From Elmis aenea (taxonomy: Eukaryota; Arthropoda; Insecta; Coleoptera; Elmidae): 64,000 nt of DNA. Below the pieces are notes generated by a model that saw only the letters and a program-made list of their open reading frames with translations, was not told where the DNA came from and made no database searches. Location of the stretch: contig OX393581.1 of assembly GCA_947652605.1 (NCBI GenBank), forward strand, positions 50,429,924 to 50,493,923. The letters are read 5' to 3'. Positions within the stretch are counted from its first letter, which is position 1, and every line of letters begins with the position of its first letter. A program made the position numbers and the translations under genes. Positions 1 through 11,911 of this stretch are shown one piece after another.

Positions 1-1280
1 TTTAGGAGTGTGGCCGCCACCTGATGGATATAATTTTCCATAACTAAATAATCATGGTAAATCAAATAGCATATGTTGTTTCTCAATTTGTAATAAATAA
101 GTTTGCTTTTTCTTGAAAATCAACCGAGTTCTGTTCATTCATTTATATACTTGATTAAAAACAAACAAAAAAAAAACAACTTTTCGTTCAAGAGGATACT
201 TGACTTTGTTATAACAAATGGCAGATGTTATTCTTCACTTTGCAAAAAAAAAACAAAAAAAAACTTGAAAATCAACCGAGTTCTGTTCATTCAAAAAACG
301 TCCGTTTCCCACAAGTCACCCTGTACAATCGTTAAAAATTACTGTTGTTAAACTTTTCGTGGTCAATTCTAATAAAAATTATTACTATTGATTGAGACAG
401 GGAGTTATTAATAATTTTTAGTATTGTTTAAGCACTTGTTATTTTTAATACAATTCTTTTACTATAAAGTTAGTATATAAATTACTATTTGCTTATTCTC
501 AGCCTTTTGAGCGAAAAGAATCCCGAATCAGAAAACGAAAAACTCAAAGTAAAGAGCCTTTGAATGATATTTTCTAAACTGGAATACGTTATTAAGTCTT
601 AATCGCAAGGTTTTTGTGCTTTCCGATGAATTTACTGCTGAAATTTTTAATCCCAAACGAAACAAATAAAAAATTTACTACAGCGTTTAGTTAAATAAAT
701 TCACGAATATTAAAGTGAAGTTTTTTGTACAGATAATTATTTTGTTTGAGTTTGAAATCATCTCACGATAAACTTCAATGGTAAATCCATAGATTATTAA
801 ATTATTTAATCAAGCACCCAGTTTCTGTTGGCTCATAATGCATGCATTGGATTACCAGTATCAACTAAGAAATTCTCTTTGACTTGATGATGAAGCAAAT
901 TCTGAACTCTAGTTACTGGAACCAATAAATTAACAAATATTGCAAGTTCCTCGGGTTAACAGCAGTGCTCGAATCCGAAAAAAAAATAGTTAACGGTTAA
1001 TCGAAATCAAGAGCTTTATTTCTACAACGGTTTTTGTTTAAAAAACCAGTTTCATGCCCTGGTTTACAGTAAAGCTAAAGTTTTAATTTTAACAGATTAA
1101 GACTGTTTAAGAATTGAGAGAAAATGTGTGCCAACTATCCTTTTATAAGAAATTGTTTTGGGTGTAAACTTTCTTATTTTTTTTGTGAACGACCAATATT
1201 ATAAATATGTTTCCACTGTAAATAGAATAAATATTGCACCTTTATCCCTTAACGCAGACTATGTATTTTCCTTGTTTCAG
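1..1280. other. Upstream intronic/flanking DNA of trp-gamma
   Basis: AT-rich DNA ahead of the first recognised trp-gamma exon, presumably intron. A weak candidate exon is 503-548: it is preceded by a pyrimidine-rich tract ending in AG, followed by GTAAAG, and open in the phase that would join the exon at 1281. Its peptide is charged and I cannot match it to a TRP protein. No other gene is visible. A short direct repeat (TTGAAAATCAACCGAGTTCT) occurs near 114 and 266. Confidence 0.4.
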
Positions 1281-1322
1281 AAGAAGGTCAAACAAGCCAG
1301 TGAAAGAGATTTTCGATACCAG
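1281..1322 (+). CDS. Trpgamma: trp-gamma exon, 42 bp micro-exon
   Basis: A 14-codon exon, phase 0 at both ends, between the acceptor CTTGTTTCAG and the donor CAG|GTAAGA. It encodes KKVKQASERDFRYQ, the conserved post-pore motif that leads straight into SIMRNLVRRYV of the next exon. Confidence 0.85.
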
Positions 1323-4300
1323 GTAAGATCAAAAATTAAAGTTTGGGAACAGAAAACTTCTTGTGTTAAAGAATTTGCAAGTTTTTGTTGGACCGATTTT
1401 CAATCTTGTTTTAAAATGATACTTATATAGGGTGTCGCAGTAAGAACTCCCCAGCCCTGTAGCTTTTTTATTTTAGAAGATAAAACTAGTTCATTTGGTT
1501 TTCCATAAAACAGAATCATTTAAAAATACATTTTTATGTGTATATGCAACTTTTGAGAGTGTAATTATTTTTATTTAATTAATATTTATGTGTTTTAAAA
1601 TGTCTTTAATGTTTTAGAGTATAATGCGCAACTTAGTGCGCCGCTATGTTACCGTCGAGCAACGCAAAGCGGAAAACCAGGGCGTCACAGAAGACGACGT
1701 TAATGAAATAAAACAGGATATATCTGCCTTTCGTTTCGAACTCATAGAAATACTGAAGAATTCCGGTATGAACACTTCGACGGCAACATCTGGAATAGGT
1801 ACAGGTAAAATTCCCAATTTGTGATCCTGCGATAGATTTATAGCACCCACATCACCCCATGAATTTTTATGCAAACTCCTTATAAGTGTTAGTGATTTTG
1901 TTGAAAACAGAACTGTAGAATGTTTGGATCACTTTTGCATGCAGAATTTATCCCATCATCATTCGTTTTTCTCTAGTTTTATACATTTGATGTAGAAGTC
2001 GTGTATTTAGTTTATTTATCGGAGTGTAAGGAAATATTTCATTGTCTAAATCACTTCACTATAATGAGCACATGCAAAATGAGCAGAAAACAAGAGGAAT
2101 ATGCACCAGGTATGAGCAAAATGCAGCTAAAAACACATTTCTTACGTAAGTATTTGCACAAGAAAAGCGCTTGGGCTCTCTTTAAAATTTTAACGTAAAA
2201 AATATAAAGATATTGAAATAAATACATGATAAAAATTACCAAGGCCTATTTTAAAAGCACAAAATTAGCTGTAAGATTTTGAAAGGATTTGATTATTTGT
2301 TATTGAAGTTAATTGTGAAACCACTGATTTTATTGTGAAAAATAATACATCGCTTATTAATTTAGTTAATACTACAGCAAATAGCTCAAGGAAAAAAAAC
2401 AGAACTAAGTTCCTTTGTAATAAATAAAGCTTTTTTGTTTAAATGAAAAACCTGCAATTACTTATTTTATTGATTTCTCTTGCATTTGGCAAAAGTTTGT
2501 TGAAACGAGCTATTTCGGAACGTCATCTTTATCTAAATTATTTTGTAATATCATGAATTGTTGAAGCAAAGATAAGCTAATGAAAATGCATGACATACGC
2601 GCCCTAAATTGATTGATAAATTGGTTTTCTCAAATTTTGTGATGCGCGAGGTCAAATCTATTTCCGACATATTTCCAAAATAACGTGAAAGTTTTGATAT
2701 TTAAGGTACCGGTGGTAAGAAGAACCGTCAAAAAGAGAGGCGACTCATGAAAGGATTTAACATCGGTCCTCAAGCATCGACAACTTCAGGTCCTCTACCA
2801 CCTGTAGCAGAGTTCATAGCTTCCTTACAACAACACAGTGATAACCATCATCACGAACTTTTCGGTTCAACACTCTCTGGAATTTTCAACTCAACACCAA
2901 GGAAAATGCACCAACAGAGCACCGTGTCTTCCTCGCAAGGGAGTATTAATGAGGGACCAAATTATCCACAGCACAATAGAAAATACGAAAACTGGTAATT
3001 TTTTTATAATGTTTCGTATCTTTGTAAAGAATCATCATTGCGCATTCCAATTTATTCTTAATCTTATAGAACTGCATCAGCAAACAAGTCTTTGTTTTTT
3101 GTTTATCCAGAGTGTGTATAAATTACAATAGTAAATAGTAACATTGTTCCATGCATAAGTCAAAGTAGAAAATCTTATTGCTTAAATGTTGATAGAGACT
3201 TAAATGATCCTCAAAAGAATTTTTTAAGAAATAAAAATAAGGCAACCTCAATTTGAACAGTGATTGCAAGTAATGGTAGCAAGTTTTGTTGTTAATTTTA
3301 ACAAAACTAAAATATTTTTTTTGGTACATTATAAACATGCAAACAAAAGAGAAGTGGCAATTAAATAATGCCCAAAATGTTCACCATTGTGACACAAATT
3401 TTACAAAATATGTATGAACACAAACAAAATTAATTTGCTAGTCTTTAAGTTGCAGAATAACGGTTTTGCACAGATTTTCTTGCTGATGACTTGCTATCAA
3501 TATTTGCAAGAAACTTCACATGAAATTTTTTCTTAAATGACATACCAATGATCAAGTTCTTCAGACAAAATTCGTATAAAAAAAATTCTGACTTAAAAGT
3601 ATTGAAAGAACAACGGTACATTGAAATTTACCACCAATTTAAACACATTCTGTATATTTTTTTCAAAGATAAATAACGTCCAAGCTAGCGTTTCAGCGCC
3701 TCCACCAAATATTTCTTGCTTTAACTGTTTTCAAACTTAAAATCGTCTTAAGCTAGAAAGTAATTCCCCAAGAAACATGTTGATGTTGATTGTTGTACGA
3801 TGTAAAAAACAAATCGACGATTTTAAAACAACTTATTTTTAGGTTCCACATCAAGCGAACATCATCACACAAGCGCCGATGGGGAACTCTAATAGAAGCA
3901 GCGAAAGCAGGAAAAGTTTCGCGTCTGATAGGCCGTTCTAGGTCAGAAGACTCGGTCTGTAATTCGCACTGCAGAGAGAACAACCACAATCATTCCCAAA
4001 GTCACAGTAACAGTCCAGCATCGGATAACTCCGCGAGCGGTTCTGATTCGAACCCAAGCATTGACGCTGCAGCTCCGCCTGAACCGCCCGAAGAACATCA
4101 CCACGGATTCGCGAGTGGCCTGGCTTTACTGAAAAAGAAAAGGAAAAAGTTTTCTGCTTCTAGAAATACAAGTCCTGTTGTTGTTCAAACGACCAACACT
4201 GTCGAACATGCGATTGCAGTTTGTATAGGCAAAGGGAATAAAAAGGTAGGAAAATTGAGTCGCCGAGCTTAAATTAGAACCTAGCAAAGCATTTGCATTA

Positions 4301-4886
4301 CTATAGATAGAAAATATAAACTTAAATTACAAAAAAATGAACCAAATTATTTTTCTTCTTGATCGGTTTGTCTTGTACCTTTCGGTGTCGAGGTATGCTT
4401 CTCTATTTCTGTGTTATGTTTCACATCTCTTCAACCATAATTGTTTGATAATAAATTAGGTTGTTTATCTGCTTCCGCATTTTTGTTGATTATTGCAATT
4501 AACTTGTACTGTAATGCACAAAGGTGTCGCAGGTCCTCCAGAGGGCTTCAAGCGTTCCAACAAGAGTTTCAGACGTCATTCAATTGGCCAAGCACCGGCA
4601 CGAACAGACTCAATCACAACAGCAGTCTGTCGATCTACCTACGCCAGCGCAGACAACCCTAACACCTTCAACAACCGAAGAAAGCGTCGCAGCTACAGGT
4701 CAATCGGTTATACCGACGGGTATTTCCTCTAGAGAACCACTGTTATTTAACTCTTCATCGAGCACACAGGCGACTGGTTCGTCGCAGACGCCGGAAGACG
4801 ATTACAAACCTGGTGGTCTGGGAATGCCCAAATTACCAGGTGTTATACCTTTAAGTGGTCACAATGGGCCAACTGGGTGGCTGTAG
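1281..4886 (+). CDS. Trpgamma: TRP-gamma cation channel, C-terminal cytoplasmic part (gene enters from the left)
   Basis: Five exons (1281-1322, 1618-1804, 2706-2994, 3843-4245, 4533-4886) join without a frame break into 424 codons plus a stop. All introns are GT-AG and the intron phases agree at every junction. The first two exons encode the segment KQASERDFRYQ followed by MRNLVRRYVTVEQRKA and the VTEDDVNEIKQDISAFR helix, which is highly conserved in insect TRP-gamma/TRPL/TRP just after the pore domain. The third opens with KKNRQKERRLMKGFNI, diagnostic of the gamma type. The rest is a low-complexity Ser/His/Gln-rich tail, as usual for this protein. The ankyrin repeats, six membrane helices and pore lie outside the window, so this is an incomplete gene. 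TRP-gamma forms cation channels in sensory neurons and other membranes. Identity is secure; the exact extent of the variable tail is a little less so. Confidence 0.93.
1618..1804 (+). CDS. Trpgamma: trp-gamma exon, conserved coiled-coil segment
   Basis: Starts after AATGTTTTAG and ends before GTAAAA with one base of a split Gly codon. It encodes the most conserved part of the C-terminus (RRYVTVEQRKAE, then EDDVNEIKQDISAF and ELIEILKNSGM), a predicted amphipathic or coiled-coil helix. Confidence 0.92.
2706..2994 (+). CDS. Trpgamma: trp-gamma exon, basic KERRLMKGFNI segment
   Basis: The acceptor is TATTTAAG|GT. The first bases complete a Gly codon, giving GTGGKKNRQKERRLMKGFNI. A Pro/His/Ser-rich stretch follows, and the donor TG|GTAATT splits a Trp codon completed at 3843. 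Without splicing the frame stops at once (TGG TAA), so the junction is needed. Confidence 0.9.
3843..4245 (+). CDS. Trpgamma: trp-gamma exon, HKRRWGTLIEAAKAGKV segment
   Basis: Completes the split Trp codon, then reads FHIKRTSSHKRRWGTLIEAA, the conserved distal motif of insect TRP-gamma, followed by an RSEDSVCN stretch and a long Ser/Asn/His-rich region with a lysine-rich KKKRKKF patch. Ends in phase 0 at AAAAG|GTAGG. Confidence 0.9.
4533..4886 (+). CDS. Trpgamma: trp-gamma terminal coding exon
   Basis: Starts after GGTGTCGCAG in phase 0 and runs to TAG at 4884-4886. It encodes a VLQRASSVPTRVSDVIQLAK helix, a Gln/Thr/Ser-rich low-complexity part, and a Gly/Pro-rich end (GGLGMPKLPGVIPLSGHNGP). 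The last 16 residues look like a short conserved C-terminal motif. Confidence 0.85.
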   Translation, partial: VLQRASSVPTRVSDVIQLAKHRHEQTQSQQQSVDLPTPAQTTLTPSTTEESVAATGQSVIPTGISSREPLLFNSSSSTQATGSSQTPEDDYKPGGLGMPKLPGVIPLSGHNGPTGWL

Positions 4887-6045
4887 TAATAAGTTCCATT
4901 AGCATTTTTTCAATTAATGTATAAACGCATGTACTATTAGTAGGTATTTAAAATTGTAGAAGCAACTTTCAATCCATGACATGAAAGACAAGTTTCGCCG
5001 TAAATTACGTATGCAGTTTGTCTGTTATTCGAGAATTACAGGAGGTTACTTCCAAGCCGTAGCATATATAGAATATAAGCTTGTCTTTAGCCTATGCTTT
5101 TTTTTGTATTTTGCATAATAACATTATCTACAAGTTTCTATGAATAAGTTTTAATTATCAATAACCACAAAGAAAATAGGTAGGTACTTAAAATTTAAAG
5201 CATTTTAAATTCGCTCATTAAAATAATCAATTCATTTATCATTTAGCTATCTTTGTAGCTTTTGGAGTTTAAAAAAAGTCCATGATAAACCTCGAATTTC
5301 AGACACACCGTACAACAAAACAATATCTATTACGTTTTTGATAGTAGTGTTGTTTATTTGTAAATTTACATGTAAGCGTAGTTTAAACAGTTTTTGTTGT
5401 ATAGTAAGAGTTTTGAGTTAATGAATATGTAAAAAAAACAATAAGAACACCATCACATTGCCGGCCGCTGAAAGCCCTATTATTTTAAGGCCAAAAAGCT
5501 TGTCTAATCTTGGCAGAAAACAACTTCCTTTTAACCTGCTTATATCAAAATACTTTTTCACTTATCATGATTGCAAAATGAAAAACTTTTGGTGGTGATA
5601 TATTACATATTAATGAATGTCGAACACAGTCGTACTAGGAATGCATTTAAAGTTTTGAAAGAAATTGGCTTACGTGACGTGTCCACAGATAGTGAATCGG
5701 CACAATTCTTTTAAATGTGATAGAAAGTTTCGTGTTGGAAGTTAGCAATTTCACTTCAGCAGCCCTCAAGAATTTAAGGACCACTAGTCTAAATAATGTA
5801 TATAAAAACATTTCGGGTTCCATTTTCACAAACAAGAGGCCTTAAATGAAACATATAAACTAATCTTGTAGTTATAAATTAATTACTAATTAATTAACTA
5901 TGCCTTAGTGTAGTTAAATTACTACGTAGGTAATTAACTAATATCTGAGATATTTGTGAATGTAGAATTATTGTTGAATTTTTATTTGTGTATTTATTTT
6001 ACTATAGGGTATAAAATAATCTATAATTTAATTTAATATTCATAT
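4887..6045. other. 3' flank of trp-gamma
   Basis: AT-rich DNA that should hold the 3' UTR of trp-gamma. I cannot assign the polyadenylation site. No coding potential beyond chance ORFs. Confidence 0.4.
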
Positions 6046-6405
6046 GTAAGGTGTCACAATAAGCGATTTGACCACTATATTTGCTTCTATTTGTGCTACT
6101 AATTTTGTTGAATCTCAGAAGTGGTACAGCTTTTATACCTTATTATTGTAGTAGTTTTTTTTTTAAACCTCTTAAATGCTAAACCCTTCAACACCTCTGG
6201 TAGAAGAGGATAGTATTAATTGCTAAATGCTTCAATTATTTAGTTACAAGATACTAAACCCTTAAAACTGATCTAGCACTTTGCAAAAAGAAAAAAATTG
6301 AGGAATATTTAAACTGTACAACTTTTTCTATCAAATCGATTTTGTAGCACTGATATAAGTAAGCAAAGTAGCCATAAACCCATGCAGATTGAAACACCCT
6401 GTATA
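6046..6405. mobile_element. MITE-like element with GGTGT/ACACC ends
   Basis: The left end GTAAGGTGTCACAATAAGC and the right end GATTGAAACACCCTGTATAG are imperfect inverted repeats of the ACAGGGTGT type seen throughout the window. The interior is non-coding. The two ends have decayed unequally. Confidence 0.45.
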
Positions 6406-6931
6406 GTCAAGGGCAATAACTTGTCGACTACATAACTAAAAAATCTGGTAATAATTTAACTTATTGTTCACTGGAATTATAATTTGTCGTTCAAATAATG
6501 CGATTACCAATATGAACACAACTATTTTTTGTTGAAAATACTGTAGAACATTTTTCGTAAATCATTCGTCGACAAGTGCCTGAATGTCTCTTGAAAATAT
6601 AGTTTTTATTATTGTAAATTCCCTTAATCCTTAAAAGCACATAAAAACATTGTAGTTCATATATAAAATTATTACGGATTATTATAGACAATTCGAATTA
6701 TCTACACTTGCAAAAAAAAGGTAGAATAGTACTTTGGTTAAACTTATCTTATCGGGCTCAAGATTATTCGTGCTGGTAAATAAAATTTATGAGTTTAAAA
6801 GTAACGCTATGCCTTGCTTTGTACTTAACACACCAGATTTACCTGCTTAAGTTTAACAATGATTTATAGCAGTATGTTAACGAAAGTTTATTAAACAAAC
6901 GGACCATATAGAGTTACCAAACATTCTTACC
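6406..6931. other. Unannotated AT-rich intergenic DNA
   Basis: No gene, RNA or clear repeat seen. Confidence 0.4.
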
Positions 6932-7974
6932 AGGGTAGGTCACGGTATGTTGTTGCTAGAATCTGATCAAGGCTGTGTTTATTGCATGAAGAACATCAAA
7001 ACTAAAAGTTTTGCAGAGTTATACGTACCACTGGCCATTTCCTTCGTGAAAATATGGGAAAAACTGAACAGTTAAATAATAAAAGTAATTTTTGCGATCA
7101 CGTTGGCCATGAAACCGTCAGAGATAGAATCGAAATTTTCCTATTTACCGATTCGCCCATCCTTCGCAAGTAAAATGGTGCAAAGTTTTTGAAAAAATCT
7201 TGAACGGTTTCGGAGAAAAACGCCAAAAACTAGACCCCTGCAAAAGCCGAAATTTGTTTGGAAAAATAAGCACCTCGTTTCACAAAAAAATTCATAACTT
7301 CGTTATGACGTGTGCAATATTCTTGAATTTGGGCTCAAAATGTAGCTAAAAGATGGGCGCATCTGATGACGTGTAGAAAGTGCATTTTAAACTGTGTTTA
7401 GTATTTTTTACGGACGTCCGAAAATGGTGCTTAGAAATGGTCATTTTTGCGATCGCGTAAGCCATGACACCGGTTAGAAAAAAATCCAAATTTCTTATTT
7501 TCCGATGCGCGCATCCTTCGCAAGTAAAATGGTGCAAAGTTTTTGAAAAACTCTTGAACGGTTCCGGAGAAAAACGTCAAAAACGAAACCCCTGCAAAAG
7601 CGCTATGATTTGAGAAGTTGTATCTAAATCTATGCGACTTGCAAAGGCGTTTAACATAGGGCAAACCGTTTTCATAGGAGCCTCGTTTTACGCGTTTTTC
7701 TCGGAACCGTTTGATTTTTTCAAAAATTTTGCACCATTTTACTTGCAAAGGATCGCGCATTGGTAAATAGAAGATTTTTGATTTTATCTCTCACGGTTTC
7801 ATGGCCAACGCGATTGCAAAAATTACTTTTATTATTCAACTTTTCAGTTTTTTCCCTATTTTTCCGAAGGAAATGGCCAGTGGCGCGTATAACTCTGAAC
7901 ATTTAGTTTTAATGTTCTTGATGCAATAAACACAGCCTTGATCAGATTCTAGTGACAACATATTGTGACCCTCC
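6932..7974. mobile_element. Foldback (palindromic) DNA element, copy 1
   Basis: Long imperfect inverted repeat. The left arm runs from AGGGTAGGTCACGGTATGTT through TCTGATCAAGGCTGTGTTTA and a CCACTGGCCATTTCCTTCG block. The right arm, from about 7600 to 7974, is its reverse complement and ends ATATTGTGACCCTCCCTTG. Internal blocks near 7150-7240 (CATCCTTCGCAAGTAAAATG) recur in both orientations near 7510-7600 and 7730-7760, so the element is an array of inverted modules. ORFs across it are symmetric shadows without recognisable domains. A second copy lies at 61141-61799. Confidence 0.75.
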
Positions 7975-7984
7975 CTTGTTAGAA

Positions 7985-9598
7985 ATTTGATTATTGTTTG
8001 AATTACTTAAGTAATTAATAAATGTAATGAAAATCAGTGTAGGATAAAATTGATTTTACTATTTATGAAGAATCTCCTTTGGAAAAAACTAAACCAGTCC
8101 TTTCAGCAATAGTTTTCTTATACACCCAAATGCTTTTTAATTAAAAAAGCTAGTGATAAGGAGACAAGAGTGTTAAAACTAGTATCGTTCTTCTAGGAAA
8201 GATTCTTCACGATACCAAGATAAATACTTTGTAACTAAACCTATTTACATTACATTTCAAACATTTGTTTTTTGAAAATTAGAAAGTAAGGTATAGTTTT
8301 GTATATCCAGGACCAAAAAATTGTATAGCTCATTGCATTTCTTAAAGACAGTTTCAGTGGTAATTACAAATTTACCAAGTTGTGGCTATAATTTTCAAAA
8401 TTTGACTTTTTTTAAATTATTGAACATGGAATTGTGTTTTTCTATTCACCATATTTGCTGGTCAGGTAGAGTTTTACAATAAATATCTAAGCAGTTAATA
8501 CCAGAAACAGGAAATCAAACTTGTGAATATAGGATTCGCAAATTATGAAAGCAAAGTTATAATTTTATTCAAAATTAATTCTCAAAAACTCTCAGCTAAA
8601 AAAAATAGGTGGGTTTTAATTAAGTTGAGCTAAATAAAGTAAATTGTTGCTATCAACTTTTATTTGAAACAACAACCAATTTACTTAACAAGAGCCGTTA
8701 AAGTTACTAAATTTGGTTTATCAGAAGTAGTGAAAATAATTTTTTAATTATCACTTACTCTTCAAATTGATTTTAGTTAAATTTCATAACGTCTTTGTGT
8801 TATTAGTGTAATAGCAAATATTTTAATATATTTTGTGTGGTATTTAACAACTAAATAAATTTATTTGTCTATAATAATCAACCAATTAATCATTACGTAA
8901 TTTTTGTTGTCGTTTAAATAATATTGACGAATGGGTCACAAAATTTGCATCCTTGCTATCGAACTGTGACCCAAAATTTTGTATTATAAAAAAAAGTAAA
9001 GCGTATTCTCTAAAATATTAGTTGTTAGAAATTCATTCTTAAATTAAATAGTAATATATCTATATTAAATCATTTATCATCGATTATATCATGAACTTAA
9101 AAAGGTCGAGACGTTTTTCGCGAATACCTACCACCTAATTAAACTTGAAAGATATATATTTTGACGTACCAATGTTTATGTGAATCTAAGAAAACCCAAA
9201 TATTGATATATGAAACCTATTTCTGAATGATCCGTTCATATTTGATTGCTACATGTATGTCCATGCTTGTTCATCCTACCTAAGATAAATGTAGATCTCT
9301 TATTTAGTTAGAAAATATGCGATAGATAGGTCCTTTCCTAATAACATAAATTGAAATTTTATTCCAAATACACTTAAGGATATAGAGATTAGAATGGCCT
9401 CGATGCTTACAATATAAAGGAAGTTTTCTATTAGCTAAGCATTATCTTTTATATTATGTGTTTGTGAACTATGTTGTTTAATAAATTCGTTCTGATAAGT
9501 TTGTAGTTTGTGCGTATGATTAAGTGGATATATCTAAAGATACTTTAAAAGATTTAGTTAGTATTATGAATATATAAAAGCTATTTTGCAGGCTGTTT
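7985..9598. other. Unannotated AT-rich intergenic DNA
   Basis: Nothing gene-like. A small inverted repeat, TGGGTCACAAAATTTG with TGTGACCCAAAATTTTG, lies near 8933-8980. Confidence 0.4.
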
Positions 9599-9862
9599 AG
9601 GCCCAGAGCTTGGTAATGTTCTTCCACACTCTTCTCTCGCTTTCTTCCTCCAATTCATTAGGTTTTTCTCTCTTAGTTTTGCCTCCACAGCTTCTCTCTA
9701 TAGTTTTCTGGGTCTTCCTATTTTTTTCTTGTATGCAGGTTCTTTCCACGCTATCTCTTTTATTATCCTGCTGTCCTAGCCATTGTATTCTTCTGGCATT
9801 TATTACTTTGTCTATGGTCGCTTCTTTGAAAATTGTAAATACCTCCTCGTTCGTCCTTCTTA
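9599..9862 (-). mobile_element. LINE remnant (C-terminal part), downstream half
   Basis: Read on the minus strand this encodes RRTNEEVFTIFKEATIDKVI followed by ARRIQWLGQ and a basic tail, the post-RT region (RLRWLGHV...GRPR type) common in insect non-LTR elements. It is the 3' continuation of 11556-11780; a second LINE has been inserted between the two halves. Confidence 0.65.
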
Positions 9863-9864
9863 TA

Positions 9865-9888
9865 TATAATAATAATAATAATAATAAG
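9865..9888. repeat. (TAA)n microsatellite, LINE 3' tail
   Basis: About eight TAA units directly following the 3' UTR of the minus-strand LINE. This is read as the template-slippage tail of that insertion. Confidence 0.8.
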
Positions 9889-9979
9889 AAATCTTTATTT
9901 AGCTTTTAGCTAATTTTACATTATCTTAATGCTGCTTATATTTATTTGTACATATTTTCTTAACTATTAAATCTTAACA

Positions 9980-11495
9980 TTATTTTTCACATATTCGAAA
10001 CATAGTTTTTTTAAAATTTGATATGGAAGTTGTTTGTTTAATTTCCACAGAAAATTCATTAAAAATCTTGAGCCCTTTGTAGTACAAGGCGTTCTGTGTA
10101 TTTGTTTTCGTTAGTTTTGGTAGTCTAAAGTCGTCTTTGTTCCTGGTCTGGTATTCGTGAATGTTACAGTTTTGCATTAAATTTTTAGTCATGTAACGTG
10201 GTAAGAAATTATTTATTGCCTTGTATATTAAAAAAAGGCAATTAAAAGTAATTTGTTGACGTATACTTAACCACTTTAAGGTATTTAACATTTCGCTTAT
10301 TTTAGTGTATCTCGAGCATTTTAAAATAACACGCATTCCTCTGTTTTGTTGTTTCTGCAACTTAAGCAAATCGCATTTGTTGCATAAGAACAAAATACTC
10401 GCACAGTAATCGAAGTGTGGAGCGATTAGTGACCTATATACTGTAATTTTTGCTGACAGGCTAAGTTTGGTTGTTAATCTGCCTAGAAAACTAATTTTTT
10501 TCGCAACTTTTTTCACAATGTAATCCACATTGCTGTTAAACTTAAGTTTATTGTCTATCATAACGCCAAGATATTTAATTTGCGAAACACATTCAAGTTC
10601 TTCATTAACTATTTTAACTTTAATGCTTACATCATTCGGTATTGGCCTGTTTCCTATTATCATAAATTTGGTTTTGTCTGTATTTAATTTTGATTTGTTA
10701 ACTTTTAACCATTCTGATACAACGTGTAGGTTATTATTTATCTTATTAATAGCCGACTCTAGGTTGCTATCAGAAGCTGTGATTAAAGTGTCATCTGCAA
10801 AGAGATTTATACTACAGTTTTTTATATTGTGTTCCAAATCATTTAAGTACAGCACAAAAAGTAAAGGACGCAAAACTGAACCTTGTGGTACACCTAGTGT
10901 GCTGATAATTTTTTCTGATTCTATATTGTTAAATTTAGTTTTTTGATAGCGGGTTTAGATAACTTTCAAACCACCTGTTTTCGATTCCTTGTATGCCATA
11001 TTGTTCCAGTTTTTTAATCAGCCTATTTCTATCTATGATTTCAAATGCTATTTTAAAGTCTAAAAATACCCCCACAATGTATTTGTTATTTTCAATTTGT
11101 TGCTTCCAATCAGCTAGCACAAGATTTAATGATGTTTCACATGAATGTTTGGCTCTGAAGCCGGATTGAGCGTCTGATAATATATTGTTGTCTTCTATAA
11201 ACTGTAATATTTGTCGTTTGACAACAGACTCCAAAATTTGTTCATATCTAGGTAGTATGTTTATTGACCTAAATTCTTCGCATTTTTTGGTTCGTCTCAC
11301 TTTTGGTATTGGCACAACTAACGCCGTTTTCCAACTTTCGGGAAAAACACCGGTAAGTAGCGATTTATTTATTATGTCTGTAATTGTGTTTCCAATCAGA
11401 GGTAGTGCATCTCGAATAAACTGTATAGATACATCGTCCGTACCACCTCCAATATTTATATTTTGCATTATTTTACTAATATCGTCTAGCGTCAC
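9980..11495 (-). pseudogene. Reverse transcriptase ORF of LINE a, frameshifted
   Basis: Two minus-strand ORFs (11495-10935 and 10873-9980) together cover the RT domain. The first has SIQFIRDALP, the FPESWKTALVVPIPK block, QSGFRAKHSCETS and GVFLDFKIAFEIIDR (palm motif A). The second has RPLLFVLYLNDL (motif B, with GVPQGS just before the break), NLFADDTLI (motif C, catalytic DD) and IKYLGVMIDNKLKF (thumb). They are separated by a frameshift near 10935, so the copy is dead. No endonuclease domain is present, consistent with 5' truncation. Confidence 0.8.
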
Positions 11496-11555
11496 TGGCT
11501 TAAATGAAAATACTTTCCTCGTTTGTAATATCGGTGTTTCGACAAACTTGGTTAC

Positions 11556-11780
11556 TCATCTGTTCTCTTCCCTCCCACTATTTTTCTAAATATCTTTCTT
11601 TCCCATCTTCTTAGAGCCTTCTTTGCATTTTTGTAGAGTACGCAGGTCTCACACCCATAGATCGCTGTAAGTCTTAGTATTGTTTTAAACAAACGCAGTT
11701 TGGTGCTCCTAGATAACTGTTTTGCTCTTATTAGGTTATTTAAACCTCCTGCACTTTTGTTGTCTTCAGTCTATTACTAT
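11556..11780 (-). mobile_element. LINE remnant, upstream half of the host of LINE a
   Basis: The minus strand reads TAIYGCETCVLYKNAKKALR-type sequence, then RRWERKIFRKIVGGKRTDE: the linker and helix after the RT thumb of a common insect LINE. The match resumes in the 9599-9862 segment (RRTNEEV), so LINE a sits inside this older copy. Confidence 0.65.
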
Positions 11781-11911
11781 TTTTTCCAGAACTTCCACCA
11801 TTTTCGGACAGCTGTTAATAAATTTAAATATCGCTTTCCACACGGCATTGGATGTGCACGTCTCTTGGCTACATTATTGATAAAAGTACCACGTTTATAA
11901 AATAGATTCCA

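Larger units (their letters stand above)
9863..11555 (-). mobile_element. 5'-truncated non-LTR retrotransposon (LINE family a)
   Basis: Minus-strand reverse transcriptase followed by a short 3' UTR with AATAAAG and a (TTA)n tail at the 9865-9888 end, as in LINEs with microsatellite tails. The 5' edge, near 11555, is judged from where the host LINE (RTDE...) resumes. Related, more decayed copies lie at 26440-27090 and 31775-32220. The FADD catalytic box and the short C-terminus point to a CR1/jockey-like clade; I cannot settle the clade by eye. Confidence 0.75.

Noticed and set aside
1644..1874. Minus-strand ORF
   Set aside because: Antisense of the trp-gamma exon at 1618-1804.
7431..7902. 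Minus-strand ORFs of 109 and 60 codons
   Set aside because: They read through inverted modules of the foldback element and recur in the 61-kb copy as shadows; no domain.
9610..9909. Plus-strand 99-codon hydrophobic ORF
   Set aside because: Antisense shadow of a LINE C-terminus; the Leu/Ser-rich look comes from Lys/Glu-rich coding on the other strand.
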